Notes: a model not told the origin generated them from the sequence alone. A stretch of DNA of 37,500 nucleotides from Aeromicrobium sp. (GCA_015351705.1 JADIIM010000032.1:1-37500), one strand, 5' to 3'. Shown: positions 1 through 8,632, numbered from the stretch's first letter. A program made the numbers and translations.

Positions 1-158
1 CATCATCTCAATGGATACGGTATGGAACGTAACATGATTACTGTTTTTACTTTTGCAACATATCAGTAATAAACAAAAAGCAATAACTAATAAAGTTTTC
101 ATGAATTGTATTAAAAAGAAAAAAGGCACAATTTTAATGTGCCTTTATATTTATTTAT
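1..158. other. AT-rich segment unlike the rest of the window
   Basis: These bases are strongly AT-rich, with long A and T runs, while everything to the right is GC-rich with GC-ending codons. The change is abrupt at about 157-160, in the middle of the rel reading frame. I see no convincing gene here; short frames lack a ribosome binding site and similarity to anything I recognise. The only clear element is a terminator hairpin at 122-146. The segment is either the edge of an inserted foreign element or an assembly or amplification chimera at a contig end. Confidence 0.75.
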
Positions 159-1865
159 CGACGGGAGCGACGGTGCCACGACCTGTTGCTCGACCTCCGG
201 CTCCAGCGCCGGGCGATCGATGGCGAGGACCTTGATGAGCTTGGTGACCACCTGCTTCGGGCTCTGCTTTCCCGAGCCGATCGCCGCGAGCAGGTCGTCG
301 GCCTCCTGGAGGTTCATGTCGGCTGCGACGCTGTCGAGGGCTTTGGCGACCGCCGACCACCCTACCCCGAGCCCCTGCTTTCGCAGGACTTTCGTGAGCT
401 CGTCCTTGCCCTTGACAACGTCGTCCTCACGCGTGGCCTTGGAGAAGTAGCTGCGGATCTTGCTGCGCGCCGAGGAGGTCTTGACGATGTTCAGCCAGTC
501 ACGGCTCGGCCACGAGTTCTTGTTCGTGAGGATCTCCACACGGTCGCCCATCTCCAGCTCGTAGTCGAGCGTGACGATCGAGCCGTTGACCTTCGCGCCC
601 ACGCAGTGATGGCCCACCTCGGTGTGGATGGCGTACGCGAAGTCGATGGGCGTCGAGCCGCGCCTGAGCGAGATCACGTCGCCTTTCGGTGAGAAGACGA
701 AGACCTCGTCTTCGAACAGGTCGATCTTGAGCGCTTCCATGAACTCGCGGGGGTCCTTGAGTTCGGTCTGCCACTCGAGCATCTGCCTGAGCCACGCAAG
801 GCGCTCGTCGAACGACTCGTCGGCCCTGCCGCCCTCCTTGTACCGCCAGTGCGCGGCGATGCCGTACTCGGCGGTGCGGTGCATCTCCTCGGTGCGGATC
901 TGGATCTCGAGCGGGCGGCCCGCCGGGCCGATGACGGTCGTGTGGAGCGACTGGTACATGTTGAACTTGGGCATCGCCACGTAGTCCTTGAAGCGCCCCG
1001 GGACCGGCTTCCAGATGGAGTGCACCGTGCCGAGCGCGCCGTACACGTCCTTGACCGAGTCCACGATCACCCTGAGCGCGATCAGGTCGTAGATCTCGGA
1101 GAAGTCCTTACCGCGATGCGTCATCTTCTGGTAGATGCTGTAAAGGTGCTTCGGCCGTCCGGCGATCTCGCTCTCGACGCCGATGGCCTCCAACTCGGTC
1201 GAGAGCTGGTCGATCACCTGGTGCAGATACGCCTCGCGGGCCGCCCGGCTCTCGGCGACCATCTTCTCGATCTGGGCGAACTTGCGCGGCTCGAGGTAGT
1301 AGAACGCGAGGTCCTCAAGCTCCCACTTGATGCTCGAGATGCCGAGGCGGTGCGCCAGCGGCGCGTAGATCTCCATCGTCTCGATGGCCTTCTGACGCTG
1401 CTTGTCCTCGGGGAGCGCCGCGAGCGTGCGCATGTTGTGCAGCCGGTCGGCGAGCTTGATCAGGATGACCCGGATGTCCTTGGCCATCGCGATGAGCATC
1501 TTGCGCATGTTCTGCGACTGCGCCTCGGCAAGCGAACTGAACTTGATCCGGCCGAGCTTGGTGACGCCGTCGACGAGAATGGCGACCTCCGGCCCGAAGC
1601 GCTCGCGGACCTCCCTGAGGCTCACCGAGCTGTCTTCAACGACATCGTGGAGGATGGCCGCCTGCAGCGTCACGGTATCGAGGTTGAGTCCGGCCAGGAT
1701 CATCGCCACCTCGAGCGGGTGGCTGATGAACGGCTCGCCCGAGCGCCGCATCTGCCCGGCGTGGTGCTCGAGCGCGAAGGCATACGCCTCCTCGATCCCT
1801 CTGAGGTCTGCCGAGGGATTGTGGGAGCGGATCTGCGCTTCTATGCCTTCGAGGGTGACGGACAC
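111..1865 (-). CDS. rel: Bifunctional (p)ppGpp synthetase/hydrolase Rel, truncated at the C-terminus
   Basis: Makes and degrades the stringent-response alarmone (p)ppGpp. The HD hydrolase domain is near residues 30-150, with HD at 73-74 followed by ED at 77-78. The synthetase domain (about 230-350) has the RGKD form of the RxKD motif that marks bifunctional Rel proteins rather than synthetase-only RelA, and the RFKDYVAMPK substrate motif. A TGS domain follows at about 395-455. Full Rel proteins run to about 730-780 residues with zinc-finger/conserved-cysteine and ACT domains; here the frame leaves rel-like sequence at about residue 568, where the DNA turns AT-rich, and its last 16 or so residues are junction-encoded. 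The start is GTG with GGAAGG about 7 bases upstream, 18 bases after the recJQ stop, so it is probably co-transcribed. Identity of the retained part is secure; whether the truncation is biological is not. Confidence 0.93.
   Translation of the reverse strand: MSVTLEGIEAQIRSHNPSADLRGIEEAYAFALEHHAGQMRRSGEPFISHPLEVAMILAGLNLDTVTLQAAILHDVVEDSSVSLREVRERFGPEVAILVDGVTKLGRIKFSSLAEAQSQNMRKMLIAMAKDIRVILIKLADRLHNMRTLAALPEDKQRQKAIETMEIYAPLAHRLGISSIKWELEDLAFYYLEPRKFAQIEKMVAESRAAREAYLHQVIDQLSTELEAIGVESEIAGRPKHLYSIYQKMTHRGKDFSEIYDLIALRVIVDSVKDVYGALGTVHSIWKPVPGRFKDYVAMPKFNMYQSLHTTVIGPAGRPLEIQIRTEEMHRTAEYGIAAHWRYKEGGRADESFDERLAWLRQMLEWQTELKDPREFMEALKIDLFEDEVFVFSPKGDVISLRRGSTPIDFAYAIHTEVGHHCVGAKVNGSIVTLDYELEMGDRVEILTNKNSWPSRDWLNIVKTSSARSKIRSYFSKATREDDVVKGKDELTKVLRKQGLGVGWSAVAKALDSVAADMNLQEADDLLAAIGSGKQSPKQVVTKLIKVLAIDRPALEPEVEQQVVAPSLPSINKYKGTLKLCLFSF
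122..146. terminator. Rho-independent terminator in the AT-rich segment
   Basis: A 9-bp perfect stem (AAAGGCACA / TGTGCCTTT) with a 7-base loop is flanked by an A-rich run on the left and a T-rich run on the right, so it could terminate in both directions. The style (short stem, strong U tract) is that of a low-GC genome and differs from the GC-rich hairpins elsewhere in the window. Confidence 0.75.
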
Positions 1866-1883
1866 GCGCGGCCTTCCATCGGC

Positions 1884-4800
1884 TTACGACGTCTCAAGCA
1901 CAGGTCGTGTGGGCAGGATAGGCTGATTGAACGCGTGCAGCAACTCATCGGCGGGCGCGTCGAGCGCGCGGGCGCTGAACGCCTCGAAGCTCTCGAGCGC
2001 GTCGAGTCCCTCCGCATACCGAACCGATGCCGCCAGGTCGAGCTTCTCTGAGGGCTCCGGCAGGAGCGCCAGCCGCCGGTACGCGCCGGTCCCCTCGGTC
2101 ATGACCAGGCCGAGCTCCCGGAACACGCCGATCCCGGTGGAGACGCCCTTGTCGTTCAGTGACGACTTCGGGCGACGGCACTTCACGCGCTCGGCGAGGT
2201 CGGCGTTGGCGACCTCGAAGCCCTCACCGCCCTCACGCGCGCATGCCTTGAGCTCCAGGTAGAGCGCCCCGAGGTCCTCGCGTGACGGTGCCGCCGAGCC
2301 GAGGATCATGCGGTTCAGCCGGACGTCCTTGTCGCCGAAGAGCAGGTGGACCGTCGCCGGCTGTCCATCGCGGCCACCGCGGCCGCACAGCTGGTTGAAT
2401 TCGACGTCACCCATCGGCAGGTGGTACAGGACGACGTGCCGCACGTCTGCGATGTTGACACCCTCACCGAACGCGCTCGTGGCGACCACGACCGTGATGT
2501 CCCCGTCGCGGAACGCCCGCTCCACGGCATGCCGCGACTCCCGGGTCATCCCCCCGTTGTAGAACGCCGCGCGGTGCGTGAGGGCCGGAACCCGCGAACG
2601 CACCTGCCGTGCGAGCGAGACGCTCACATCGCGGCTGTTGACGTACACGATCACGCGCTCGCCACGAGCGGCGAGCGCCGCAACGTACGCGATTCGGTCC
2701 TGGCATCGCCGTTCGTCGGCGATGCGGAGGTTCTCGCGCGTGGCCGGATCGAGCACGACGCGAGTGCTGCCGAGGTCACGGACGATCGCCTCGGCTACCT
2801 CGTCGGGCGCCGTCGCCGTCACCGCGAGGGTGAGCGGGCTCCCGAGCGTCTCGAGCGCCCGGTCCAGCCGCGCGTACGCCGGCCGATGCCCTGCCCGCGC
2901 GAGTCCGACGTGGTGCGCCTCGTCGACGACGACGAAACCGACCCGTCCGGTCGCGGCGAAGCGGGACGCATGGTGGTCGAGGAACTCAGGGGTGGTGAGC
3001 ACGACGTCGAGCGAGCCGTCGGCCAGTGCCGCGAACGCCTCGTCCCTGCCTCCGGGAGCGGTCTCGCCCGTAAGCGTCCGGACCCTGCAGCCGATGGACG
3101 CGAACGACTCCTCGAGATGGAACGACTGGTCGGCCACGAGGGCGCGCAGCGGATAGACGAAGACCGACGCCCGCCCGCCGCCGATCGCCTCGCGAGCCGC
3201 GTGAAGATGGAAGATCAGCGACTTGCCCCGGCCGGTGGCCATGACCGCGAGCGTCGAGTGCCCGGCAGCGAGATGCCCGAGCGCGTCGCGCTGCGCGGGA
3301 TGCAGGCTCCTGTCGCCGATGAAGTGCGCGACGAGCGCGGCGTCGAGCTCCGGTGGCGGGAGCGCGGAGAGCGCCTCGCGCCGCTCGGCTCCAGCCCGCA
3401 GCGCGTCATCGGCGTCGGCGTCGAGCGCCCTGCGGGCGACGAGCACGTTCACGCCGAGGCTCGCGCCCTCGGCGCCGCCCGTCACGTCGGTGACCTCGAC
3501 GTCGTACTCCACGCCCGCATCGATCACCGGCGCGAGGACCGCCGCCAGCCGCCGGTTGAAGAAGCCGACCTGCCGCCCCGACGGATCGAACAGCGCGCAC
3601 GCACACGGGTCGTACTCGTTGCCGGGCTGCCGTTCGAGCCTGAGCGGCGTGCCCGGCTCGAGTGCGGCCACGACGTCCTGCCGCCCCTCGAACGTCACTC
3701 CCGCGAGCTTGGTGTGGAACGACTCCGCGTCTTCGATGCCCGCGTAGTCGCCGCGCGCGACGATCTCCTCGGCGTGCGCGAACAGGTCTTCGACGAGCGC
3801 GGCGGCGGGCGCTTCGTCAGGCGCCTCGTGGACGCGGATGTCGCGCACGAGCATCTGGATGCGCTCGCGCCCGCGCCACTCGTCGCGCTCCAGCTCGAAG
3901 GCGAGGTCCACCGCCGAGTCGGTCACGGCCAGGCGGTCGATGTCCGGCGCGCGGAACGCGATCGCGGGCACCTCGGCCACACCGTCGTACGCGGTGAAGC
4001 GCAGATGGTCTTCCGAGCGCCCCACCCGTTTGCGGCCGTTCATGAACGCCCCGTGTGCTGCGAGCAGCGGCCGCCGGTTGCCGAACCCGAACGGGCCGAG
4101 CCCGTCGATCTCAGCAGCGAGCTCACGCGACAGCGCATCGAGCGGCACCTCGGCGTCGATCTCGACGACCGGCACGAACGCCTCGTCCGGGTACGACGCG
4201 AAACGCTCGAGAAGGCCGTCCTTGAGCGCCTTGAGCGACGAGGCAGACAGGGTGAGCCCGGCGGCCATCGCATGTCCGCCGAAGCGCGTGAGCAGACTGC
4301 TGAGCGAGACGAGCGCCTCGTGCAGGTCGACACCTGCGACGCTGCGGCCCGAGCCCTGCGCCACGTCCCCGTCCACCGTGAAGACGAGCGACGGCACGCC
4401 GTAGCGCGTCGTCAGTCGCGATGCGACGATACCGCGAACGCCCTCGTGCCACCCCTCGCCGGCAACGACAAGCACGCGGTCGCCGGTGCGGTACTCGCGC
4501 TCGGCACACGCGAGCGCCCCGGTGAGCAGGTCGGCCTCGGTCGCCTGACGGATGCGGTTGTACTCGTCCAGCGCGTGTGCGAGCTCCTCCGCACGCCCCG
4601 CGTCCTCGGTCACGAGGAGCTCGAGGGCGAGTGCGGGGTCAGCCATGCGGCCGGCCGCGTTCAATCGTGGCGACAGCCCGAACGCCACCTGCTCGGCGTG
4701 CAGTGTGTCGAGCGGCACCCCGGCCACCGCGGCAAGCGCCGCCAGTCCCGGCCGTCCGCCGGTCCGCGCGCGCTCGAGCCCCTCGGCCACGAGCGCGCGG

Positions 4801-5534
4801 TTCGGCCCCACGAGCGGGATGACATCGGCGATCGTGCCGAGCATGGCGAGGTCGGTCAGGTCGCGCCAGGCATCCGGCTCGCCGAGAAGACGCCCGACCT
4901 CACGAACGAGCGCGAGGGCCACGCCTGCTCCGGCGATCACCGGACCGTCGGGGTCCAGCCGCGGATCGGCGACCGGGACGCCCACGGGCACATCATCGCC
5001 CGGCTCGTGGTGGTCGGTCACCACGACATCGATGCCGGAGCCGAGGAGCGCCGACACCTCCTCGGCGTTCGAGATGCCGCAGTCGACGGTGACCACAAGG
5101 TCCGGTGCGGCGGCCCGCACGCGCTCAAGGGAGGCCGCAGTGAGACCGTAGCCCTCGCGGAAGCGATGCGGGACGAGCGGCTCGGCGTCCCCGCCGAGCG
5201 CTCGAAGACCGCGCGAGACGAGCGCCGCCGAGCTGATGCCGTCCACATCGAAGTCGCCGAAGACCACGATCCGCTGGCCTGAGGAGACCGCCCGCGCGAC
5301 GCGCTCGGCGGCCTCGGCCAGACCCGGTATCGTCGAGCTGTCCACCCAGTCGCGCTTAAGATCGGGAGCGAGGAACCGCTTGACCGCGTCCGGAGTCGTC
5401 ACCCCGCGGCCGAGCAGGATCCCCGCCGTGACCTCGGAAAGACCGGCACTCGCTGCGAGCGCGGCGACCGCAGCGGCGTCCGGGCGCCGGACGTCCCATC
5501 GGCGCTGCCTCGTCGCGGGTGGTGTGTGGCTCAT
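1884..5534 (-). CDS. recJ: RecJ-HIRAN-RecQ fusion: ssDNA exonuclease plus DEAH helicase
   Basis: A 1216-residue protein joining three DNA-repair modules. Residues about 20-570 are a complete RecJ 5'-3' single-strand exonuclease: DHH motifs GDFDVDG (93-99), VDCGI (150-154), TDHHE (173-177) and LGTIADVIPL (232-241), the DHHA1 part with RFGGHAMAAG (417-426), then the OB-like region. Residues about 603-700 resemble a HIRAN domain (FHTKLAGVTFEGRQ, NEYDPCACAL, VGFFNRRLA). Residues about 740-1150 are a RecQ-type superfamily 2 helicase: Walker A MATGRGKS (765-772), DEAH (871-874), motif VI CGRGGRDG. The four-cysteine zinc site of classical RecQ is not visible; only two cysteines lie in that region. 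RecJ and RecQ cooperate as separate proteins in RecF-pathway end resection, so a fused resection enzyme is the natural inference. RecJ proteins are usually about 550-800 residues. The ATG lies 6 bases after a -10-like TAGAAT, so the mRNA may be leaderless. Confidence 0.93.
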   Translation of the reverse strand: MSHTPPATRQRRWDVRRPDAAAVAALAASAGLSEVTAGILLGRGVTTPDAVKRFLAPDLKRDWVDSSTIPGLAEAAERVARAVSSGQRIVVFGDFDVDGISSAALVSRGLRALGGDAEPLVPHRFREGYGLTAASLERVRAAAPDLVVTVDCGISNAEEVSALLGSGIDVVVTDHHEPGDDVPVGVPVADPRLDPDGPVIAGAGVALALVREVGRLLGEPDAWRDLTDLAMLGTIADVIPLVGPNRALVAEGLERARTGGRPGLAALAAVAGVPLDTLHAEQVAFGLSPRLNAAGRMADPALALELLVTEDAGRAEELAHALDEYNRIRQATEADLLTGALACAEREYRTGDRVLVVAGEGWHEGVRGIVASRLTTRYGVPSLVFTVDGDVAQGSGRSVAGVDLHEALVSLSSLLTRFGGHAMAAGLTLSASSLKALKDGLLERFASYPDEAFVPVVEIDAEVPLDALSRELAAEIDGLGPFGFGNRRPLLAAHGAFMNGRKRVGRSEDHLRFTAYDGVAEVPAIAFRAPDIDRLAVTDSAVDLAFELERDEWRGRERIQMLVRDIRVHEAPDEAPAAALVEDLFAHAEEIVARGDYAGIEDAESFHTKLAGVTFEGRQDVVAALEPGTPLRLERQPGNEYDPCACALFDPSGRQVGFFNRRLAAVLAPVIDAGVEYDVEVTDVTGGAEGASLGVNVLVARRALDADADDALRAGAERREALSALPPPELDAALVAHFIGDRSLHPAQRDALGHLAAGHSTLAVMATGRGKSLIFHLHAAREAIGGGRASVFVYPLRALVADQSFHLEESFASIGCRVRTLTGETAPGGRDEAFAALADGSLDVVLTTPEFLDHHASRFAATGRVGFVVVDEAHHVGLARAGHRPAYARLDRALETLGSPLTLAVTATAPDEVAEAIVRDLGSTRVVLDPATRENLRIADERRCQDRIAYVAALAARGERVIVYVNSRDVSVSLARQVRSRVPALTHRAAFYNGGMTRESRHAVERAFRDGDITVVVATSAFGEGVNIADVRHVVLYHLPMGDVEFNQLCGRGGRDGQPATVHLLFGDKDVRLNRMILGSAAPSREDLGALYLELKACAREGGEGFEVANADLAERVKCRRPKSSLNDKGVSTGIGVFRELGLVMTEGTGAYRRLALLPEPSEKLDLAASVRYAEGLDALESFEAFSARALDAPADELLHAFNQPILPTRPVLETS

Positions 5535-5540
5535 GCGTCC

Positions 5541-5546
5541 ATTCTA
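5541..5546 (-). promoter_or_regulatory. -10 element of recJQ, predicted leaderless start
   Basis: TAGAAT on the minus strand sits exactly 6 bases (GGACGC) before the recJQ ATG. A transcript starting 6-7 bases after the -10 would begin at the A of ATG. There is no ribosome binding site in the gap, and no good -35 match 16-18 bases upstream. Confidence 0.5.
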
Positions 5547-5553
5547 ACGGGTG

Positions 5554-5583
5554 GGGGCCGGCACCCGAGAAGGCACCGGCCCC
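5554..5583. terminator. GC-rich hairpin between secDF and recJQ
   Basis: GGGGCCGG (5554-5561) pairs perfectly with CCGGCCCC (5576-5583) across a 14-base loop. It lies just downstream of the secDF stop and just upstream of the recJQ -10. There is no T-run, so it may be a weak intrinsic terminator, an attenuator or an mRNA-stabilising 3' end. Confidence 0.4.
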
Positions 5584-5604
5584 GGTCGTCCGAAAGCGTT
5601 CGTG

Positions 5605-7866
5605 CTACTTGGCGGCGTGTGCCTCGGCCTTGCGCCTGAGCGCCTGGAAGCGCGGCTCGCGCTCCTTCCAAACCGCGTACATCGGACTGGCTAGGCTGAT
5701 CGTGGAGTACGCCGCAACGACCAGACCGACCGCCATCGCGAAGGCGAAGTCACGCAGCGTCTCACCGCCGAAGAAGAAGAGTGCCACTACGGGCATAACC
5801 TGTATCAGCCCGGTGTTCGCCCAGCGCATCAGCACCTGATTGATGGACTCGTTCGTCATGTCCATGAACGTCGTCCGGGTGAGCCCCGTGGCGTTCTCTC
5901 GGATCCGATGGAACACCACGATAGTGTCGTACAACGAGTAGCCGAGGATGGTCAGCAGCGCCGCGATGGTGTTTGGGGTCACTTCTCTCCCAGACAGCGC
6001 ATACACGCCGAGCACGACGATCGTGTCGTGGACCAGGGCAACGACGGCGCTCACCGACATCTTGTATTCAAATCGAATCGAGATGTAGAGCAAGATCGCC
6101 AGGATCGAGACGGCGAGCGCGAGGATGGCCGCGTTTGTGACGCTCTTGCCCCAGCCCGGACCGATGGTGGTCACGTTCGCGTCCTGCTCTGGCAGTGAGA
6201 GCGCACTCGTCACCTCGGCGAACGCACGCTGCGCGGCTGCCGTGTCGGACTCAGCGGTGCGGACGATGAAGCCGCCCTCGTCAGTGGGCTGAATCGTGGC
6301 GTTGGCGGTGTCGGGCACGCCGGCGGCCTCGAGGGCCGATCGTACGGCCTCGGTCGTGGTGCTCTCAGCACCGACGAACGTCATTGAGGTGCCGCCCCGG
6401 AAATCGATGCCAAACGTCAATCCCACGAACAGGAGCACGGCTACGCTGACCGCTACCAGGGCCCCCGAGACAGCGAAGAAGATCCTGCGCTTGCCCATGA
6501 AGTCGATGCGTGACTTCGGCGCGATCTCCTCGCCGATGCCGTGGACTCCGAACAGCCACGGCGCCTTGGTCATCCACCCCTCCGCGAGCAAGCGGACCAC
6601 CGGGCCCGTGAACAGGATCGCGGCGACAAGGTCGATGAAAATGCCGAGGATGAGCGTGAAGGCGAAGCCGCGCACCGGGCCGATGGCGAGTGCGTACAGT
6701 GCGACCGCCGATACCAGGGCGACGATATCGGCATCGATGCTCGTTGCTATCGCCGAGCGTACAGCCGACTTCGCCGCACTTCGATGCGTCTTGCCCCGGT
6801 CGATCTCCTCTTTCAGACGTTCGTAGATCAGGATGGAGGTATCCGCAGCCACGCCGATCGTGAGAATGATACCTGCGATACCCGGGAGCGTGAGCGCGAA
6901 GGCGCCCATCGACGACAGGACGCCGAGAGAGCCGACCAACAGGACACCGTAGACGATGAGACCGCCAATGCTGACGACACCGAGACCGCGATAGTAGACC
7001 ACCATGAACACGACCACGAGTGCCAACCCCATGAGCGCCGCCAACAGACCCTGCTGGAGGGACTCCTGGCCGAGCGTCGGGCCTACAACCCGCGACTCGT
7101 CCACTGTGAGATCGACGGGCAGCGCGCCAGCCTGCAGCACCGCCGCCAGGCGCTTGGCCTCATCAAATGTGAACTGCCCGGTGATCTGCGTGTCCCCGGT
7201 GAGAATCGGCTCCTGGACGGCCGGTGCGGACTTCGCGTAACCGTCAAGGACTATCAGCACTTGGCCGCGAGCCGGTGCCAGTCGTGTCGTTACCTCGCCC
7301 CATGTCTGCGTCCCCGCGGGGCTCATGGTGACGCTGACAGCGGCGTTGCCAAACTGGTCGGTCGTCACTTGAGCGGACGTGATCACCTCGCCAGTCATGA
7401 ATGGTTCGTACGACCCGGGCTCGAGCGGCTCGAGGTCAACCACACCGCCCGCGCGGTCGGCCTCGATGTGCTGGTACGCCAGGTCGATGGTCGCCGATTC
7501 GGTCACGCTGGACAGATCAACGAACTCGAGCCGCCCTGGCTCACCGAGCACCTCGAGCGCTTGGCGCGCATCGGACACTCCCGGCAGCTGAATGAGAAAC
7601 GCGTTCGCGCCTTGACGTTGCACGGTCGCCTCGGTGAGGCCGAAGCCGTCGACGCGCTCAAGCAGGATCGTCTCGACGCGCTCCATCGACTCCTCGGTCA
7701 ACGGGCCCGAGCCCAGCGGCTCGGCGGTCAGGATCACCGAAAGACCGCCTTTGATGTCCAGACCCTGCGCGATCTTGTCCTGGACTGGCCACGCCTGCCA
7801 GAAGGCCAGTGCCATTAGGACAACAACGGTAGCGAGGGCAATCAGGTTGCGCGTCTTCGGATCCAT
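5605..7866 (-). CDS. secDF: Protein translocase subunit SecDF (fused)
   Basis: Fused SecD and SecF, the RND-type membrane partners of SecYEG that use the proton motive force to pull exported proteins across the membrane. The SecD half has an N-terminal membrane helix (about 8-27), the GLDIKGG motif, an extracytoplasmic region to about 265, then a helix bundle ending in AADTSILIYERLKEE. The SecF half begins at about 455 with a second amphipathic start, GIDFRGGTSMTF (about 485-496), and the signature LYDTIVVFHRIREN. At 753 residues with about 12 helices it matches Bacillus-type SecDF; many Actinobacteria, including M. tuberculosis, keep secD and secF separate. It lies downstream of yajC and the HD gene, as in the common yajC-secD-secF order. 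The ATG has GAGGAG touching it and a better-spaced AAGGAG 12 bases upstream. Confidence 0.96.
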   Translation of the reverse strand: MDPKTRNLIALATVVVLMALAFWQAWPVQDKIAQGLDIKGGLSVILTAEPLGSGPLTEESMERVETILLERVDGFGLTEATVQRQGANAFLIQLPGVSDARQALEVLGEPGRLEFVDLSSVTESATIDLAYQHIEADRAGGVVDLEPLEPGSYEPFMTGEVITSAQVTTDQFGNAAVSVTMSPAGTQTWGEVTTRLAPARGQVLIVLDGYAKSAPAVQEPILTGDTQITGQFTFDEAKRLAAVLQAGALPVDLTVDESRVVGPTLGQESLQQGLLAALMGLALVVVFMVVYYRGLGVVSIGGLIVYGVLLVGSLGVLSSMGAFALTLPGIAGIILTIGVAADTSILIYERLKEEIDRGKTHRSAAKSAVRSAIATSIDADIVALVSAVALYALAIGPVRGFAFTLILGIFIDLVAAILFTGPVVRLLAEGWMTKAPWLFGVHGIGEEIAPKSRIDFMGKRRIFFAVSGALVAVSVAVLLFVGLTFGIDFRGGTSMTFVGAESTTTEAVRSALEAAGVPDTANATIQPTDEGGFIVRTAESDTAAAQRAFAEVTSALSLPEQDANVTTIGPGWGKSVTNAAILALAVSILAILLYISIRFEYKMSVSAVVALVHDTIVVLGVYALSGREVTPNTIAALLTILGYSLYDTIVVFHRIRENATGLTRTTFMDMTNESINQVLMRWANTGLIQVMPVVALFFFGGETLRDFAFAMAVGLVVAAYSTISLASPMYAVWKEREPRFQALRRKAEAHAAK

Positions 7867-7891
7867 CTCCTCGGCTCACTCCTTGTCCTCA

Positions 7892-7912
7892 CGTCCCCGG
7901 CACACGGGGACG
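7892..7912. repeat. Perfect 8-bp inverted repeat upstream of secDF
   Basis: CGTCCCCG and CGGGGACG form a perfect 8-bp stem around a 5-base loop, between the HD gene and secDF and about 25 bases before the secDF start. It may be an mRNA processing or regulatory hairpin in the secDF leader; there is no T-run. Confidence 0.4.
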
Positions 7913-7935
7913 ACTGCTCACGGGTCGGACGATGC

Positions 7936-7954
7936 GCCCGCCGGGCCTGCGGGC
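7936..7954. terminator. Short hairpin directly after the HD gene stop
   Basis: GCCCGC/GCGGGC forms a 6-bp stem with a 7-base loop ending one base from the HD-gene stop codon. It lacks a T-run, so any terminator activity would be weak; it may only protect the 3' end. Confidence 0.25.
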
Positions 7955-8632
7955 CTACAACAACCTCGTCTCGTTGATCACGAGACTGAACGACGCGTCG
8001 AGCACCTCGGCCGCCTTGCGACAGATCTGCATACGCGACAGGAAGATCTCAAAGTACTCCATCACCTGGCCGACCGCGGTGTCGATGTCGAGCTCGAGCG
8101 TTATCACACGTGTGGCCGAGTCGACACGCAGAAACGACCGTTTGGCAGCGTAGTTCACCCGGTCGTGGATGTCGAACTGCGTGGGGTCCTCGCACCTGAC
8201 GCGCGTGTGGTGCACATCGGCCTTGTCCGCCAGGATCGCAGCCGCCCCGACCGGAGTCGCCGGCGTCCCGATCTCCTCCTCGTGATTGCCGAGCGCATTC
8301 ATCACCACCGCAAGCTCGCGCGGCTCGATGCCCAGCTCCACCAGCGGGTCCTTGGCGAGCAGCGCGGCTGACACGCCGTGGAACTCACGCGAGATGCAGT
8401 TGCCGATGTCGTGCATGAAGCCCGCGATGGCCGCGAGCTCAGCGTCGCGCTCGGCATACCCGAGCCGCCGCATGATGTTGCCCGCGATGTGTGCGCTCAG
8501 GTTCGCGTGCCTGAGCCCGTGTTCGGTATAGCCGAGCGAGCCGAGATAGTCGTCACCCATCTGCAGGTACGCGAGAACCGCGGGGTGCGACTGCACATCC
8601 GCGAGCGTGACCAGGCCGTTCGCATCAGGCAT
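7955..8632 (-). CDS. HD-domain metal-dependent phosphohydrolase-like protein
   Basis: A 225-residue soluble protein with an HD-domain pattern: RH at 41-42, HD at 74-75 in FMHDIGN, a further His in REFHG, and Asp/His residues in ADKADVHHTR, the order expected of H...HD...D metal ligands. HD proteins hydrolyse phosphoester bonds of nucleotides or cyclic nucleotides; the substrate cannot be read from sequence. The frame is open farther upstream, but those residues are low-complexity Arg/Ser/Pro shadow sequence inside yajC. The ATG at 8632 overlaps the yajC stop by 8 bases (ATGCCTGA), which suggests translational coupling. Position between yajC and secDF suggests co-expression with the Sec accessory genes, but no functional link is shown. 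Confidence 0.85.
   Translation of the reverse strand: MPDANGLVTLADVQSHPAVLAYLQMGDDYLGSLGYTEHGLRHANLSAHIAGNIMRRLGYAERDAELAAIAGFMHDIGNCISREFHGVSAALLAKDPLVELGIEPRELAVVMNALGNHEEEIGTPATPVGAAAILADKADVHHTRVRCEDPTQFDIHDRVNYAAKRSFLRVDSATRVITLELDIDTAVGQVMEYFEIFLSRMQICRKAAEVLDASFSLVINETRLL

Noticed and set aside
849-2051. 400-codon plus-strand frame across rel and the recJQ end
   Set aside because: An antisense shadow that crosses a gene boundary; no motif and no ribosome binding site.
2346-5282. 978-codon open frame on the plus strand opposite recJQ
   Set aside because: High-GC codon use leaves the antisense frame open. The product is Arg/Glu/Val-rich with no family likeness and no ribosome binding site, while the minus strand encodes clear RecJ/RecQ motifs.
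6541-7818. 425-codon plus-strand frame opposite secDF
   Set aside because: Charged low-complexity shadow of the membrane-protein coding strand.
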